A DNA stretch of 64,000 nucleotides, from NCBI RefSeq assembly GCF_039537985.1, contig NZ_BAABBN010000004.1, forward strand, positions 1,550,001 to 1,614,000, in the 5' to 3' direction. The translations under genes and the position numbers were made by a program. Below, piece after piece: positions 44,165 through 53,305 of this stretch. Origin of the DNA: Litoribacillus peritrichatus. GTDB taxonomy: Bacteria > Pseudomonadota > Gammaproteobacteria > Pseudomonadales > Litoribrevibacteraceae. Every line of letters begins with the position of its first letter. Position 1 is the first letter of the stretch. The notes beneath the pieces are model-generated. The model made no database searches and was not told the origin of the DNA. It was given only the letters and a program-made list of their open reading frames with translations.

Positions 44165-45118
44165 ATGTTCAAGTTGTTAAAAGAGATATTCTGGGAAGGC
44201 GCGTTCAAACGGGATGCCGTATTACTGGATCGAGACAGATACCTGTTAGGTCTGATAGCACTGATTTACTTCCAAACCTGTTTGTTACTCAATAACAGCC
44301 TACTGATGCCATCACCCGACACGCTTTTCTTTGAGGGCGTTCGAGGACTCATTGCATCAATCTATTGGACCCTGCTCAGAGTCGAATTCGGCATAGACCC
44401 TATCTTTCTGGCCCTTCATATTCTGTTAGCTGCGCGTGCATTTGGTCGTTGGCTGGGCGTCCCTCTGGGACTACTTTCTTTCGTAGCAACCCTTGGCAGC
44501 GTACGTGTAGGCATAACAGTCATCAAAGAGTTTTATGGCTATAGCTTCCCAGACGAGATACTCATGGGACTGGCAGCTATAGTTGGTATTTGGTTAATCT
44601 CGGTTCTCATCATGCTCTTTCATTCAGGATTAAAAGAGCATCAGCCTGAACACGACTTGTTAGCACAGAACCCCGACATTGATCCCAACATGCAACTTAC
44701 CCCAGTGGCATTCCTGCATAAAATACTGATTCTTAATGCGGCCGTGTTTGTATTTATGTTAGTCATCAACATTTTATTCGCAATCTTTGGCAGTCATGCA
44801 AGCCAAGAACCAATGATGATTCTTAACCTGATCATTAGTGCCGGTGCAATGATCCTAAGCTTTTGGTATGCCGTAAAACGATTAAGGAACTTAGGCTGGA
44901 AACCCCTCCCTTGGATGCTGTTTTTAGTGATTGTTCCCTTTCTGATATCCGCTCTCATTAATTGGCTTTACCTGGAAACCTATTTCTACAACGCCTGGAT
45001 TTTTACTGCCGTTATACTCTTGGTTCCTGTCATCAAATGGTGTTTTATAGTCATTGCTTTCAAAATTATGCTGCAACCCTATCGTTCACCAGAGAAGCAA
45101 CTCGCCCTGGATATCTAA
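44165..45118 (+). CDS. Unrecognised polytopic membrane protein
   Basis: A 317-aa inner-membrane protein. The N-terminus is soluble (FKLLKEIFWEGAFKRDAVLL). About eight hydrophobic helices follow, including LIALIYFQTCLLLNNSLLMP, IGIWLISVLIMLFHSG-type and WFLVIVPFLISALINWLY-like stretches. A polar loop with HQPEHDLLAQNPDIDPNMQ separates two halves. I cannot assign a family. It diverges from the 1051-aa gene, so the two may be functionally linked, but nothing in the sequence proves it. Confidence 0.7.
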   Translation: MFKLLKEIFWEGAFKRDAVLLDRDRYLLGLIALIYFQTCLLLNNSLLMPSPDTLFFEGVRGLIASIYWTLLRVEFGIDPIFLALHILLAARAFGRWLGVPLGLLSFVATLGSVRVGITVIKEFYGYSFPDEILMGLAAIVGIWLISVLIMLFHSGLKEHQPEHDLLAQNPDIDPNMQLTPVAFLHKILILNAAVFVFMLVINILFAIFGSHASQEPMMILNLIISAGAMILSFWYAVKRLRNLGWKPLPWMLFLVIVPFLISALINWLYLETYFYNAWIFTAVILLVPVIKWCFIVIAFKIMLQPYRSPEKQLALDI

Positions 45119-45151
45119 ATCCGCAAATACACCTAAATCTGCTGAAACGGA

Positions 45152-45182
45152 CAATACTGCTCACGCATGCGGAGCAGTATTG
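45152..45182 (+). terminator. Hairpin after the membrane protein gene
   Basis: An 11-bp stem, CAATACTGCTC with GAGCAGTATTG (45152-45162 with 45172-45182), has a 9-base loop. There is no T tract, so it may be a Rho-dependent or weak terminator. It lies 33 bases past the stop codon and upstream of cbtB. Confidence 0.5.
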
Positions 45183-45355
45183 CAATGTGATGATTCAAAA
45201 CAGATTCAACAAAGGTCTTGAGTGAACGGGAAAAAGATAGCAAGGCTTCATTCCCGGGCAATTCCCTCAAATTAAACGATCATTTACTTAACTTTTACCC
45301 AAGTTCCGCTAAAATGAATGGGATATTCATCATTGGGCAGACAAGGAGTTAAAGC

Positions 45356-45535
45356 ATGCAACAAACTATTTCAACACCTCAGACAAAATCACTATCCGTT
45401 TCAGCCGCTGTGCAAGTGGTAAGCGCCATTGCGATTGGGGTGGCTATTATCTTTGCTGTTGGATTTGCACCGATGGATGTGGCACACAATGCAGCACACG
45501 ACGCTCGTCACGCTTTTGCTTTTCCTTGCCACTAA
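45356..45535 (+). CDS. cbtB: CbtB cobalt transporter accessory subunit
   Basis: A 59-aa protein with one membrane helix and the diagnostic His-rich C-terminus HNAAHDARHAFAFPCH of CbtB. CbtAB is a predicted cobalt uptake system linked to B12 metabolism. The ATG at 45356 has AAGGAG about 9 bases upstream. cbtA begins about 60 bases later on the same strand. No cobalamin riboswitch is visible in the 237 bases upstream, unlike many cbtBA loci. Confidence 0.92.
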   Translation: MQQTISTPQTKSLSVSAAVQVVSAIAIGVAIIFAVGFAPMDVAHNAAHDARHAFAFPCH

Positions 45536-45597
45536 TTCCAACACCCACTTTGAAAATCGTTCCGGGCAATGAACCTGCTTGCTCATGAGAAATTAAT

Positions 45598-46344
45598 ATG
45601 ATTCTAAGAAATATCCTCTTGTCGGCCATTGTAGTTGGCTTATTCTCTGGCCTTTTATATGGCCTGTTTCAACATGCTCAAATCAGCCCTATTATTTACG
45701 CCGCAGAACAGTACGAAGTCAGCGAAGAAACGCCAGCAACACACAGCCATGAAGATGCAAAACAGGGAGATCACCACCACGATGCCGAAGCGTGGGCACC
45801 TGAAGATGGTTTTGAACGAATTGCCTACACCCTGGGAGCAGATATCGGCATTGCTATTGCCTATGCGATTTTAATGATTTCTCTGATGGCCCTGCACGAT
45901 CTAAAAAGCAATAAGCCCAAATTGGACGCCATGCAAGGAATTGCCTGGGGCATACTTGCAATGATTATCTTTTTTGTAGCGCCAGCCATGTTCGGTCTAC
46001 ACCCGGAAGTTCCGGGGACAGAGGCTGCAGCACTGGAAGGACGACAAACGTGGTGGACAGCCTGCGTGGTATTAACCGCAGCGGGTTTTGCAACGCTTTA
46101 TTACGCACCATTGAAATTCAAAGCAGCAGGATTGCTGTTTTTAGCTCTGCCCCATTTAATTGGTGCACCAATGCCCGATGAGCTAAGTTTTGCAAATACC
46201 AGCCCGGAAGCAGTTTCTGCATTAACGGAATTGAGTCATCAATTCTACTCGCTGACCGCCATAGGTATGGTTTTCTTTTTTGTGTTGCTCGGTTCTATGT
46301 CTGGCTTTGCTGTTAAACGTTTCGTTAAACTCGAATCGCTTTAA
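45598..46344 (+). CDS. cbtA: CbtA predicted cobalt transporter
   Basis: A 248-aa inner-membrane protein of the CbtA family: start ILRNILLSAIVVGLFSGLLY, then GLFQHAQ. A His-rich extracytoplasmic loop (HSHEDAKQGDHHHDAEAW) is followed by FERIAYTLGADIGIAIAYAI, PEVPGTEAAALEGRQTWW and PHLIGAPMPDE. The His-rich loop is a plausible metal-capture site. It is cotranscribed with cbtB and ends at a clear hairpin. Confidence 0.94.
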   Translation: MILRNILLSAIVVGLFSGLLYGLFQHAQISPIIYAAEQYEVSEETPATHSHEDAKQGDHHHDAEAWAPEDGFERIAYTLGADIGIAIAYAILMISLMALHDLKSNKPKLDAMQGIAWGILAMIIFFVAPAMFGLHPEVPGTEAAALEGRQTWWTACVVLTAAGFATLYYAPLKFKAAGLLFLALPHLIGAPMPDELSFANTSPEAVSALTELSHQFYSLTAIGMVFFFVLLGSMSGFAVKRFVKLESL

Positions 46345-46346
46345 CC

Positions 46347-46374
46347 GGAAAGGGCGCCATTGTGCGCCCTTTCC
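46347..46374 (+). terminator. Terminator hairpin after cbtA
   Basis: A perfect 11-bp stem, GGAAAGGGCGC with GCGCCCTTTCC, has a 6-base loop. It begins two bases after the cbtA stop. The downstream T tract is poor. Confidence 0.75.
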
Positions 46375-46420
46375 CTGACCAACGTATCTTCTGCCCTTTT
46401 CTCATTAACTTAACCGTCTC

Positions 46421-46744
46421 ATGAACTTAAGCAACGCACTCGCTGAGTTTTTTCAGTCTTTATGGAACACTCGGATTGAATCCGCCGAACGCCTTCAGAC
46501 ATTCGATATTCATGCAGAAAGTTCTTGCGTGCAATTCACCTTACCCAATGTCCATCGGTTCTTCACTGAAGACCAACCGGAATTTAAATCTCTCACTTAC
46601 AAAGAGTTCAGGCAAGGTCTGTTCAACAGCCCCATCAATGAACGCCTGAAAGAAATCGATGCTGAAATCGTTATTACCGACAATCAAAGAAAAGTAGACC
46701 TAAGCAGCTACGCCATCCAGCTACGTCATCCAACAACGGATTAA
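46421..46744 (+). CDS. Unrecognised small soluble protein
   Basis: A 107-aa protein, NLSNALAEFFQSLWNTRIES at its start, rich in charged residues, ending in a strand-like VITDNQRKVDLSSYAIQLRH. There is no signal peptide or named domain. It has 46 bases of upstream space after the cbtA terminator and overlaps the convergent histidine kinase gene by 4 bases. The ribosome binding site is weak. It is supported mainly by codon continuity and lack of competing frames. Confidence 0.6.
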   Translation: MNLSNALAEFFQSLWNTRIESAERLQTFDIHAESSCVQFTLPNVHRFFTEDQPEFKSLTYKEFRQGLFNSPINERLKEIDAEIVITDNQRKVDLSSYAIQLRHPTTD

Positions 46745-49134
46745 TCCAGCCAACGACCAAGAGCAGCCAAAAGCTCACTGACTTCAATCGGCTTTTTAAT
46801 GTAATCACTCATTCCCGCGTTTATGCACGCATCTCGATCACTTTCCATAGCATTGGCAGTCAGTGCAATGATCGGCGTAGCACAAAAGTGAGAACCGCCC
46901 TCTCCGTTTCTGATCCTTCCTGTGGCTTCATACCCGTCCATTTCAGGCATCTGACAATCCATCAGAATCAACGAATAGTACAAATCCGTTTTATTCTTTA
47001 ACGTATTTAACGCCACCAAGCCGTTATCGGCCACATCAACTCTAAAGCCAAGCCCTTCGAGAATACCTGAGGCGACCTGTTGATTAATAAAGTTATCTTC
47101 CACCAACAAAATTCTGTGGTCGGTATTTATAGTAGGATTGTTACTTTGTTTAGATTCAACAAGGTTTTTCTTTACGTCTTGCCTGAACGCCAACCTCATA
47201 ACTTCCGATAGAGCATCCGGCGAAACTGGTTTGGTTATTTCATATATGCCGTTAATGGCTTCCAGCTCAGCATAGTCTGTTTCATCAATCAGCGTTCGAA
47301 CAAAAATAACAGGCAACGAATGCGCCTCTTGAATACTCTTAATAAAGCCAATGATCGTGCTTTCACTGACGTATTCAGACATAGCAACATCAACCAAAAT
47401 GACATCAAACACCCAATCTTTACCGTTTTGAAGTGCTACCGCTTCATTCAGATTCGAAACAGCGGTGACACTCATCTGCCAACGACCAAGTATTTTTTTC
47501 ATTAACTCACTGTTTTGACGATGGTCATCGATAATCAAGCAAGATCGCCCATCAAACAACACAGGTGTTTTTCCTTCTGTGACATGTTCAGACGCGTGTA
47601 AAACCACACAGAACTGGAAACTACTGCCGTCCCCAACGATACTGGTGGCCGACATTCCGCCCCCCATAAGCTCACATAGTTGCTTTGAAATCGCTAAACC
47701 AAGGCCTGTTCCACCGTATTTCCGGGTCGTCGATGAATCTGCCTGAGAAAAGGATTCAAACAGTTTGGGAATGATCGAAGGTTCGATGCCAATGCCTGTG
47801 TCAGCAACCGTCATGTTTAACAAAATTTCATCTGAGCCTTTGATTGCCTGTGATTCTGCACGAATTAATATGTCGCCTTCACTGGTAAACTTAATGGCAT
47901 TTCCAACCAAATTAGAGAGCACTTGTTGGATACGAACGGAATCCCCTTTGACCCAACTGTGGTGTAAGCCTGTCACATCAACTACGACCTCCAATCCTTT
48001 CATTTGAATCGCAGGCGCCATCACATCCGCAAAATTGATAATAAACCGATCCAGTTCAAAATCTTCCGACTCCAGAACTAACTTACCTGCCTCGATTTTT
48101 GAGAAATCAAGAATGTCATTAATCAACGTCAACAAAGCATTCGCACTGGTATTAGCCAACTCCAGATAATGTTTTTGCTTTTTATTGATGTCTGTTTTTT
48201 CAAGAAGATGAAGCATCCCCTGAACACCATTCATTGGTGTTCTTATCTCATGGCTCATTGTGGCTAAAAAACCAGATTTCACTTTACTCGCTTCTTCCGC
48301 CTGTTCTTTAGCAGCAATGAGATCCCTTGTTCTTTGGGTTACTTCCTCTTCCAAGTGTTTATTAAAGTCCAACACCCGTTGCTTAGCTTTCGCCAGTTCA
48401 TCCACCATCTGAGTAAAAGCGCGCTCTATGATGGTCAGTTCGTTCTCCTGTTTGGTTTTTAAGTCCACCTTAAATTCCGACAAAGTATCGAACTTAACGC
48501 TGGTAATGGCTCGGGTGAGAATGTTCAAAGGCCGGAGCAGTATCTTCTGACTCATCCACCAAAAAATAATCCAAAGTGCCACACCTTTAATCAATGCATT
48601 AATCACCAAAAAAGTGAAACCTAGCTTAACTCGATCCAGCACCACCGATGAATCAGAATACAAAATGGCTTTGCCAAGTTGCTGCTCCTCACCAAAGACT
48701 TCGTAAGTGATTGGAAATTCGTATGCAAATAAGTCCTCCAACCCTTTTGACTTAAAAGGCTTGAAGCTCCCTTCCTCACTGATCACGCCTTTGGTCCCGG
48801 CATGGGATATAACCGTCCCCGTTGCAGCCATTGGCACCAACTGTTGTTCCCGATAGCGTTCAATCTGAACACCAACCACCACAGGAACTTCCGACAACCC
48901 GGCAACGATATCTTTGATTTGTTCCCGATCAAGATTCCATAAAGCTTTCGCTAATACGGGCCCAAAAATCTTTTGGTAGGATTTCAGTTCCTTTTCAATG
49001 GTTTCTTGGGTATAGCGGTACTCCTCCACAATGTGCACCAAAGTGACTGACACAGCTACGATACAATAAAGGCCAAAAACAACTTTTAATAATTGAACCG
49101 CAACGGAGTTGTTCGCTAAAAAAGCCTTGCTCAT
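46741..49134 (-). CDS. Hybrid sensor histidine kinase with two receiver domains
   Basis: A 797-aa membrane kinase. TM1 is near residues 13-33 and TM2 near 172-195, with a periplasmic sensor between them. A HAMP-like linker and coiled coil follow, then HisKA with phospho-His in ATMSHEIRTPMNGVQGMLHL, HATPase (NLVGNAIKFTSEGD, DTGIGIEPS, GGTGLGLAIS), a first receiver (LIIDDHRQNSELMKK, VILVDVAM) and a canonical second one (ILLVEDNFINQQVA, LILMDCQMPEMDGYE). It starts 4 bases inside the stop of a betaine-type binding protein gene. That suggests ligand-loaded protein is its signal, as with TorT/TorS. No separate regulator is adjacent. Confidence 0.9.
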   Translation of the reverse strand: MSKAFLANNSVAVQLLKVVFGLYCIVAVSVTLVHIVEEYRYTQETIEKELKSYQKIFGPVLAKALWNLDREQIKDIVAGLSEVPVVVGVQIERYREQQLVPMAATGTVISHAGTKGVISEEGSFKPFKSKGLEDLFAYEFPITYEVFGEEQQLGKAILYSDSSVVLDRVKLGFTFLVINALIKGVALWIIFWWMSQKILLRPLNILTRAITSVKFDTLSEFKVDLKTKQENELTIIERAFTQMVDELAKAKQRVLDFNKHLEEEVTQRTRDLIAAKEQAEEASKVKSGFLATMSHEIRTPMNGVQGMLHLLEKTDINKKQKHYLELANTSANALLTLINDILDFSKIEAGKLVLESEDFELDRFIINFADVMAPAIQMKGLEVVVDVTGLHHSWVKGDSVRIQQVLSNLVGNAIKFTSEGDILIRAESQAIKGSDEILLNMTVADTGIGIEPSIIPKLFESFSQADSSTTRKYGGTGLGLAISKQLCELMGGGMSATSIVGDGSSFQFCVVLHASEHVTEGKTPVLFDGRSCLIIDDHRQNSELMKKILGRWQMSVTAVSNLNEAVALQNGKDWVFDVILVDVAMSEYVSESTIIGFIKSIQEAHSLPVIFVRTLIDETDYAELEAINGIYEITKPVSPDALSEVMRLAFRQDVKKNLVESKQSNNPTINTDHRILLVEDNFINQQVASGILEGLGFRVDVADNGLVALNTLKNKTDLYYSLILMDCQMPEMDGYEATGRIRNGEGGSHFCATPIIALTANAMESDRDACINAGMSDYIKKPIEVSELLAALGRWLD

Positions 49135-50072
49135 TTATTACAGCCTTCCGGAATCCAGTTAACCCAAACGTCTTTGTTCTGATCCAACCATGTACGAACC
49201 GCTTGTTCATAACTGAGTTTATCGACGTCGACCAGTGCCGAAGCAGAGGCAATTTGCTGATTATTAAAACTGATATTCTTGAGTGTCCTGTATGCACAGT
49301 TCCAGGTTTTCTCCATCCCTTTCCAAGCGGCTTTCTTGAGCCATCCGCCTTTCGGGTTACCGCAATCGTATAAATAATTTGGATTTTCACCCCATTCCGG
49401 ATCTGTTTCACATTCTCTAGCGTGAACCGGAAACTCAACAAAAGCCCCTTCAAATCTCGACTCCACCCAGTTAGGGGTCCAATTAAACAGAACAATTGGT
49501 TTTTTTATGGCATTCGCTTTTTTAAGTTCCACCCACAAGTCGTCACCATTGGCTAGAATTTTGACATTAAACCCCATATCTAAAGCCCTGATTCGGGCCT
49601 CATCCGGTTTTTCCCATGGCCCCGCGAAGTAAATACCACGGCCCTCACCGGATGTTGAAAACAGTTTCGAACAGGCTTTTAGTGCTCGCCAATCAGGTAG
49701 CCCAGGACAAATGTCTTCCACATAAGCCGGATACCACCAGTCCTCCCGAGTTTTTGCATCATGAGTTCCGGCGTCCACAATACTGCCTTCAGCAACCAGC
49801 CGGTTAAATACATCCGACATGGTTCCTTCCCATACCTCAACCTGAACATGGCCTGCACCATAGACCAGCGCCCCCCACTGATCGGACGTGGCCGAAGAAA
49901 TATACTCAACCTGATAGCCAAGCGATTTAAATAATTCACCCGTCACTTTTGATAAAACTACCTGACTGGTCCAGTTATTCGTTATGATTCGTATCGGCTG
50001 GTCATTGGCCCGAGTGTTAATACACGTTAGTAAAAGTGCAATAAGAACTATGGAATTTATTTTTGTATACAT
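49131..50072 (-). CDS. OpuAC-type glycine betaine/choline-like periplasmic binding protein
   Basis: A 313-aa exported protein, signal peptide INSIVLIALLLTCINTRAN. Landmarks of the OpuAC/ProX family are IRIITNNWTSQVVLSKVTGE, VQVEVWEGTMSD, ILANGDDLWVELKKA and LFNWTPNWVESRF. No permease or ATPase is nearby. It overlaps the hybrid kinase gene (ATGA) and is upstream in the unit. It is therefore more likely a sensory co-receptor for quaternary amines than a transport component. The ligand assignment is by family only. Confidence 0.85.
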   Translation of the reverse strand: MYTKINSIVLIALLLTCINTRANDQPIRIITNNWTSQVVLSKVTGELFKSLGYQVEYISSATSDQWGALVYGAGHVQVEVWEGTMSDVFNRLVAEGSIVDAGTHDAKTREDWWYPAYVEDICPGLPDWRALKACSKLFSTSGEGRGIYFAGPWEKPDEARIRALDMGFNVKILANGDDLWVELKKANAIKKPIVLFNWTPNWVESRFEGAFVEFPVHARECETDPEWGENPNYLYDCGNPKGGWLKKAAWKGMEKTWNCAYRTLKNISFNNQQIASASALVDVDKLSYEQAVRTWLDQNKDVWVNWIPEGCNK

Positions 50073-50245
50073 ACCGTCAGATTCCCTTCACTCGCCTCAA
50101 TTTCTCAGTATAGACACAAGATATCGAGCTGCGGTCTCAGAATGAGTCTTAAACCAATATATATTTTTCAGCCTCTAAACCTAGGTTAATTGTTTGGCAA
50201 ATGACTTGGTGTAGATTACGAGCCATGACAATGAAGGAGCAAACG

Positions 50246-51067
50246 ATGAGTCAACTTAACCCGATTACTAAGCGTTATTTAGCCGATCTCGGCATCGACG
50301 CCAATCTGACCCCTAAAGAATTAATTAATCAGCTTCAAAGCCGCCACATAGCGAAATACAGTTTCAACAGTTTATCTGTGGTGCTTAAACAAGACATTTC
50401 TCTGGACCTTGAGATCATCTTCAAAAAAATCGTAACACAAGGCATGGGAGGCTATTGCTTCGAGCACAATAAGCTGGTGTTTGATGTTTTGCAGGACCTG
50501 GGACTGAACGTCAGAATATTGATGGCTCGAGTGGTTTATAATCAGGACATCGACAGCCCCAGAACACACAGGCTGACACTCCTAACCCTGAACAATGAGC
50601 AATACATTGTGGATTGTGGCTTTGGCCATTTCGGTGCCAGACAACCAATCAAACTGGAACTCGGAATGGAGCAAAACTTAGGCGACGCCTGCTACCGAAT
50701 CATTCAGAATGAGCGCGGTGAGTATTGCTATCAAATCATCAAAGATGATGAATTCTTTACTCTTTTCACCTTCGACTTAGGCCAATACAATGAATCAGAT
50801 TGTCTGTTAGGTCACTTTTATTCTCATAAATACCCAACCGCTGGATTTGTTAATAATCTGGTGGTGTGTCGTAAAGAATATGATCACATACGGTCATTGA
50901 GAAACCATGAGTTCCATCGTATTCAAGGGGCTAACACCGAGGTAGTGACCATTGATACTGCAGCTCAACTCACCGAAATACTGGAAGAAGAATACAGTTT
51001 GAATTTAGACCCTGCCATCATTGGGTTCTTATTTCAAAACTATGTGGAATTAAAAAAGGCGTCTTAA
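50246..51067 (+). CDS. Arylamine N-acetyltransferase
   Basis: A 273-aa cytoplasmic enzyme that transfers acetyl from acetyl-CoA to arylamines or arylhydrazines. The Cys-His-Asp triad is visible as GMGGYCFEHN, RTHRLTLL and VDCGFGHFG. The start at 50246 has AAGGAG 6 bases upstream; a longer frame opening at 50201 lacks a site. The neighbouring Crp-type gene is downstream in the same direction with 70 bases between. The physiological substrate is unknown. Confidence 0.9.
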   Translation: MSQLNPITKRYLADLGIDANLTPKELINQLQSRHIAKYSFNSLSVVLKQDISLDLEIIFKKIVTQGMGGYCFEHNKLVFDVLQDLGLNVRILMARVVYNQDIDSPRTHRLTLLTLNNEQYIVDCGFGHFGARQPIKLELGMEQNLGDACYRIIQNERGEYCYQIIKDDEFFTLFTFDLGQYNESDCLLGHFYSHKYPTAGFVNNLVVCRKEYDHIRSLRNHEFHRIQGANTEVVTIDTAAQLTEILEEEYSLNLDPAIIGFLFQNYVELKKAS

Positions 51068-51137
51068 TCAGACGTCGATACCGGACGCATAAGCCGCAAC
51101 ATGGATGCAGCGGATCATTTAACAACAAGGAAACGTA

Positions 51138-51734
51138 ATGGATATCAAAAACGCCGAAGCCTCTTTTATTGATTACTTTAAGAAAAGCTACGGCGTTTTC
51201 GAAATCAAAGAGTTTGCCAGCCTGAATATTGAAACCACCTTAAAATACTACCCCAAAGGCAGTTTTTTAATAGAACAAGGTAAACCGGCCAACCAGCTGT
51301 TTTATCTGGTTTCGGGGCTCACCCGCTACGTCAGCATTTCCTACGAGGGCAAAGAGTTCACTCAGTCTTTCAGGGAAGCCCCCATCATTGCAGGTTCCAC
51401 AAAGGCAATGGTTCAAAGAACACCTGCGTTATTCAGCATTGAAGTGTTAGAAGACGTAATATGCCTGGAGTTTGATTGGCAGGATTTCTTCTCTCGCATG
51501 AAAGATGTGCCCGGCTTTTTACAAACTTACGCGCATATGCTGGAAATGCTCTTCATTGGAAAAGAAGAGCGAGAAAATGCATTTGTTCAGAAAAGCGCTG
51601 AAGAAAGGTATCTGGATTTCATACACAACAACCCGAACCTATCCTCCCGGTTGCCCCTACAATACATCGCTTCCTATATTGGCATCACGCCCGTCGCACT
51701 GAGCCGAGTCCGAAAAAAACTCGCCAACAGTTAA
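51138..51734 (+). CDS. Crp/Fnr family transcriptional regulator
   Basis: A 198-aa regulator with an N-terminal cyclic-nucleotide-type beta barrel (YYPKGSFLIEQGKPANQLFY, then LVSGLTRYVS) and a C-terminal helix-turn-helix (LPLQYIASYIGITPVALSRV). The Cys cluster of Fnr is missing, so it does not bind a 4Fe-4S centre. The effector is unknown. It lies between the acetyltransferase gene and the convergent nickel importer operon. Confidence 0.85.
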   Translation: MDIKNAEASFIDYFKKSYGVFEIKEFASLNIETTLKYYPKGSFLIEQGKPANQLFYLVSGLTRYVSISYEGKEFTQSFREAPIIAGSTKAMVQRTPALFSIEVLEDVICLEFDWQDFFSRMKDVPGFLQTYAHMLEMLFIGKEERENAFVQKSAEERYLDFIHNNPNLSSRLPLQYIASYIGITPVALSRVRKKLANS

Positions 51735-51782
51735 GTTAAAATCAACGCCGCCGTTAACGACTCCGAATCTCAAGCTAACGTT

Positions 51783-52550
51783 TCACAAATCATTATGAAC
51801 TTCCAGTTCAGGATCATGAGCATGGTGCTGCTCACTGCCTTTGGCATGTATATGAACATGACTGTGTTCATGATGGTGAGGGTGTTTGTGCAATACAGCC
51901 TCAACCAAAGTGCCATCGGTCAATATCACCGCACGAGTTGCCAGCCGTTCAATCAATTTTTGATCGTGTGAAACCAAAATCATCGCCTGATCCAAAGACT
52001 CTAAGAGTTCAATCAAGCGCAGTTCAGCGGAATCATCCAAACCATTCGTAGGCTCATCCAGCAATAATACTTCAGGTTTCATTGCAAGCACCGTTGCTAA
52101 GGCAACCAAACGCTTTTGCCCGCCAGACAGTTTGTGAGTAATCCGGTTTGCCAGCTCGCTCAAGCCAAGGCTTTCAAGTGTCTGAAGTGAACGATCAATC
52201 GCCTCCTGCTTTGTCATTCCTAAATTCAACGGCCCAAAAGCCACATCTTCTAAGACTGAAGGACAAAACAGCTGATCGTCTGAGTCCTGAAAAACCATGC
52301 CTGCTTTGGTTCGAACTTCAATAAAATCCCGTTCCTCCGATCTGTCCTTTCCAAACGCGTAAATGCCCCCGGATGAACGCTTGTTAAGCCCGACGATCAA
52401 CTGTAACAGCGTACTTTTCCCTGCGCCGTTGCCACCCAGCAAAGCCAGCCTTTCCCCTCGATGCAATTCCAAATTTACATTTTCAAACACGTTTCGGTTC
52501 AGGTACCCGAACGATACCTTGTCTAATTTAATCAGAGGAGCTTGAGTCAT
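51783..52550 (-). CDS. nikO: NikO: ECF-type nickel transporter ATPase
   Basis: ATP-binding component of the ECF/CbiO type, 255 aa. Walker A is LLGGNGAGKSTLL, signature HKLSGGQKRL, Walker B PEVLLLDEPTNGLD, switch His in LVSHDQ. The C-terminus is unusually rich in His (HKHPHHHEHSHVHIHAKG, then EQHHAHDPE), a possible metal store or sensor. The start overlaps nikQ by 4 bases (ATGA). It is the last gene of nikKMLQO. Confidence 0.92.
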   Translation of the reverse strand: MTQAPLIKLDKVSFGYLNRNVFENVNLELHRGERLALLGGNGAGKSTLLQLIVGLNKRSSGGIYAFGKDRSEERDFIEVRTKAGMVFQDSDDQLFCPSVLEDVAFGPLNLGMTKQEAIDRSLQTLESLGLSELANRITHKLSGGQKRLVALATVLAMKPEVLLLDEPTNGLDDSAELRLIELLESLDQAMILVSHDQKLIERLATRAVILTDGTLVEAVLHKHPHHHEHSHVHIHAKGSEQHHAHDPELEVHNDL

Positions 52551-53305
52551 AAAAATTCAACCAAACATAGAAATAATAAAACCAACGCCAAGCACCCCAT
52601 GGCCAAGCTATCACCGGCCCGCCAGACTCGGTCATCCAGCAAATAGAACTGCCCCTGAAAACCACGACACTTCATTGCTTTCACCACCCGCTGAGACCTC
52701 TCCATACTCCTGACCAACAGCATACCAATTAACCAACCATAGGATCGCCACGTATGAAGGTCAGTTCTGGCATGAAACGCCCGTGCTTTCATAGCTAAAC
52801 GGAGTCGCTGGTACTCATCTAACAGCACGTCCAGATAGCGCGCTGTCATCAAAAACAAGTGTGCAAACTTTTGTGGCACACCCAAACGACTCATGCCATG
52901 GCCCAGCTCTTCGGGTTCAAGAGTACCCAACAAGCTCAACATCGAAAGCACAATAATATTGGACCGAAGAAAGATAACAACCGCTCTGTCTACGCCCTGC
53001 TCGGATGCAGTCCACCCAAACACAACAAACAGCGAATCGCCTGACACTGTAAAAGGCAGAAACCCGATAAGCAACAGCACAAACCCTTCAAAAGCCAACA
53101 ACCGTTTTATCAAAGTCTGGTAATCAAACCCTATACTCAAAACCAAGAACAAAGCGGCAACAAAACCAGCAACGAGTGTCGTGATCCCCGATAAAAAAAT
53201 GACGACCAACGCGATCATGATCGCCGCAAGAATACGGGCTCTAGGATCAAAGCGATCCAGCCAGATAAACTCATCTTTGGTTTCTAACCGGGTCAACGAA
53301 CTCAC
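52547..53305 (-). CDS. nikQ: NikQ: ECF-type transporter transmembrane component
   Basis: A 252-aa CbiQ-family T component with five or so helices. The coupling motifs are the Ala-Arg-Gly-like AMKARAFHARTD and MKCRGFQGQF, which contact the ATPase. The start is GTG, overlapping the nikL stop (GTGA). With nikO it forms the energising module, which could in principle be shared with the solitary CbiM-like protein encoded nearby. The membrane position is the cytoplasmic membrane. Confidence 0.9.
   Translation of the reverse strand: MSSLTRLETKDEFIWLDRFDPRARILAAIMIALVVIFLSGITTLVAGFVAALFLVLSIGFDYQTLIKRLLAFEGFVLLLIGFLPFTVSGDSLFVVFGWTASEQGVDRAVVIFLRSNIIVLSMLSLLGTLEPEELGHGMSRLGVPQKFAHLFLMTARYLDVLLDEYQRLRLAMKARAFHARTDLHTWRSYGWLIGMLLVRSMERSQRVVKAMKCRGFQGQFYLLDDRVWRAGDSLAMGCLALVLLFLCLVEFL

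Noticed and set aside
45119..45355. Possible cobalamin riboswitch upstream of cbtB
   Set aside because: None of the conserved blocks (B12 box, CCACTG, GGGAAGG, CGCAACTG) is present on the coding strand.
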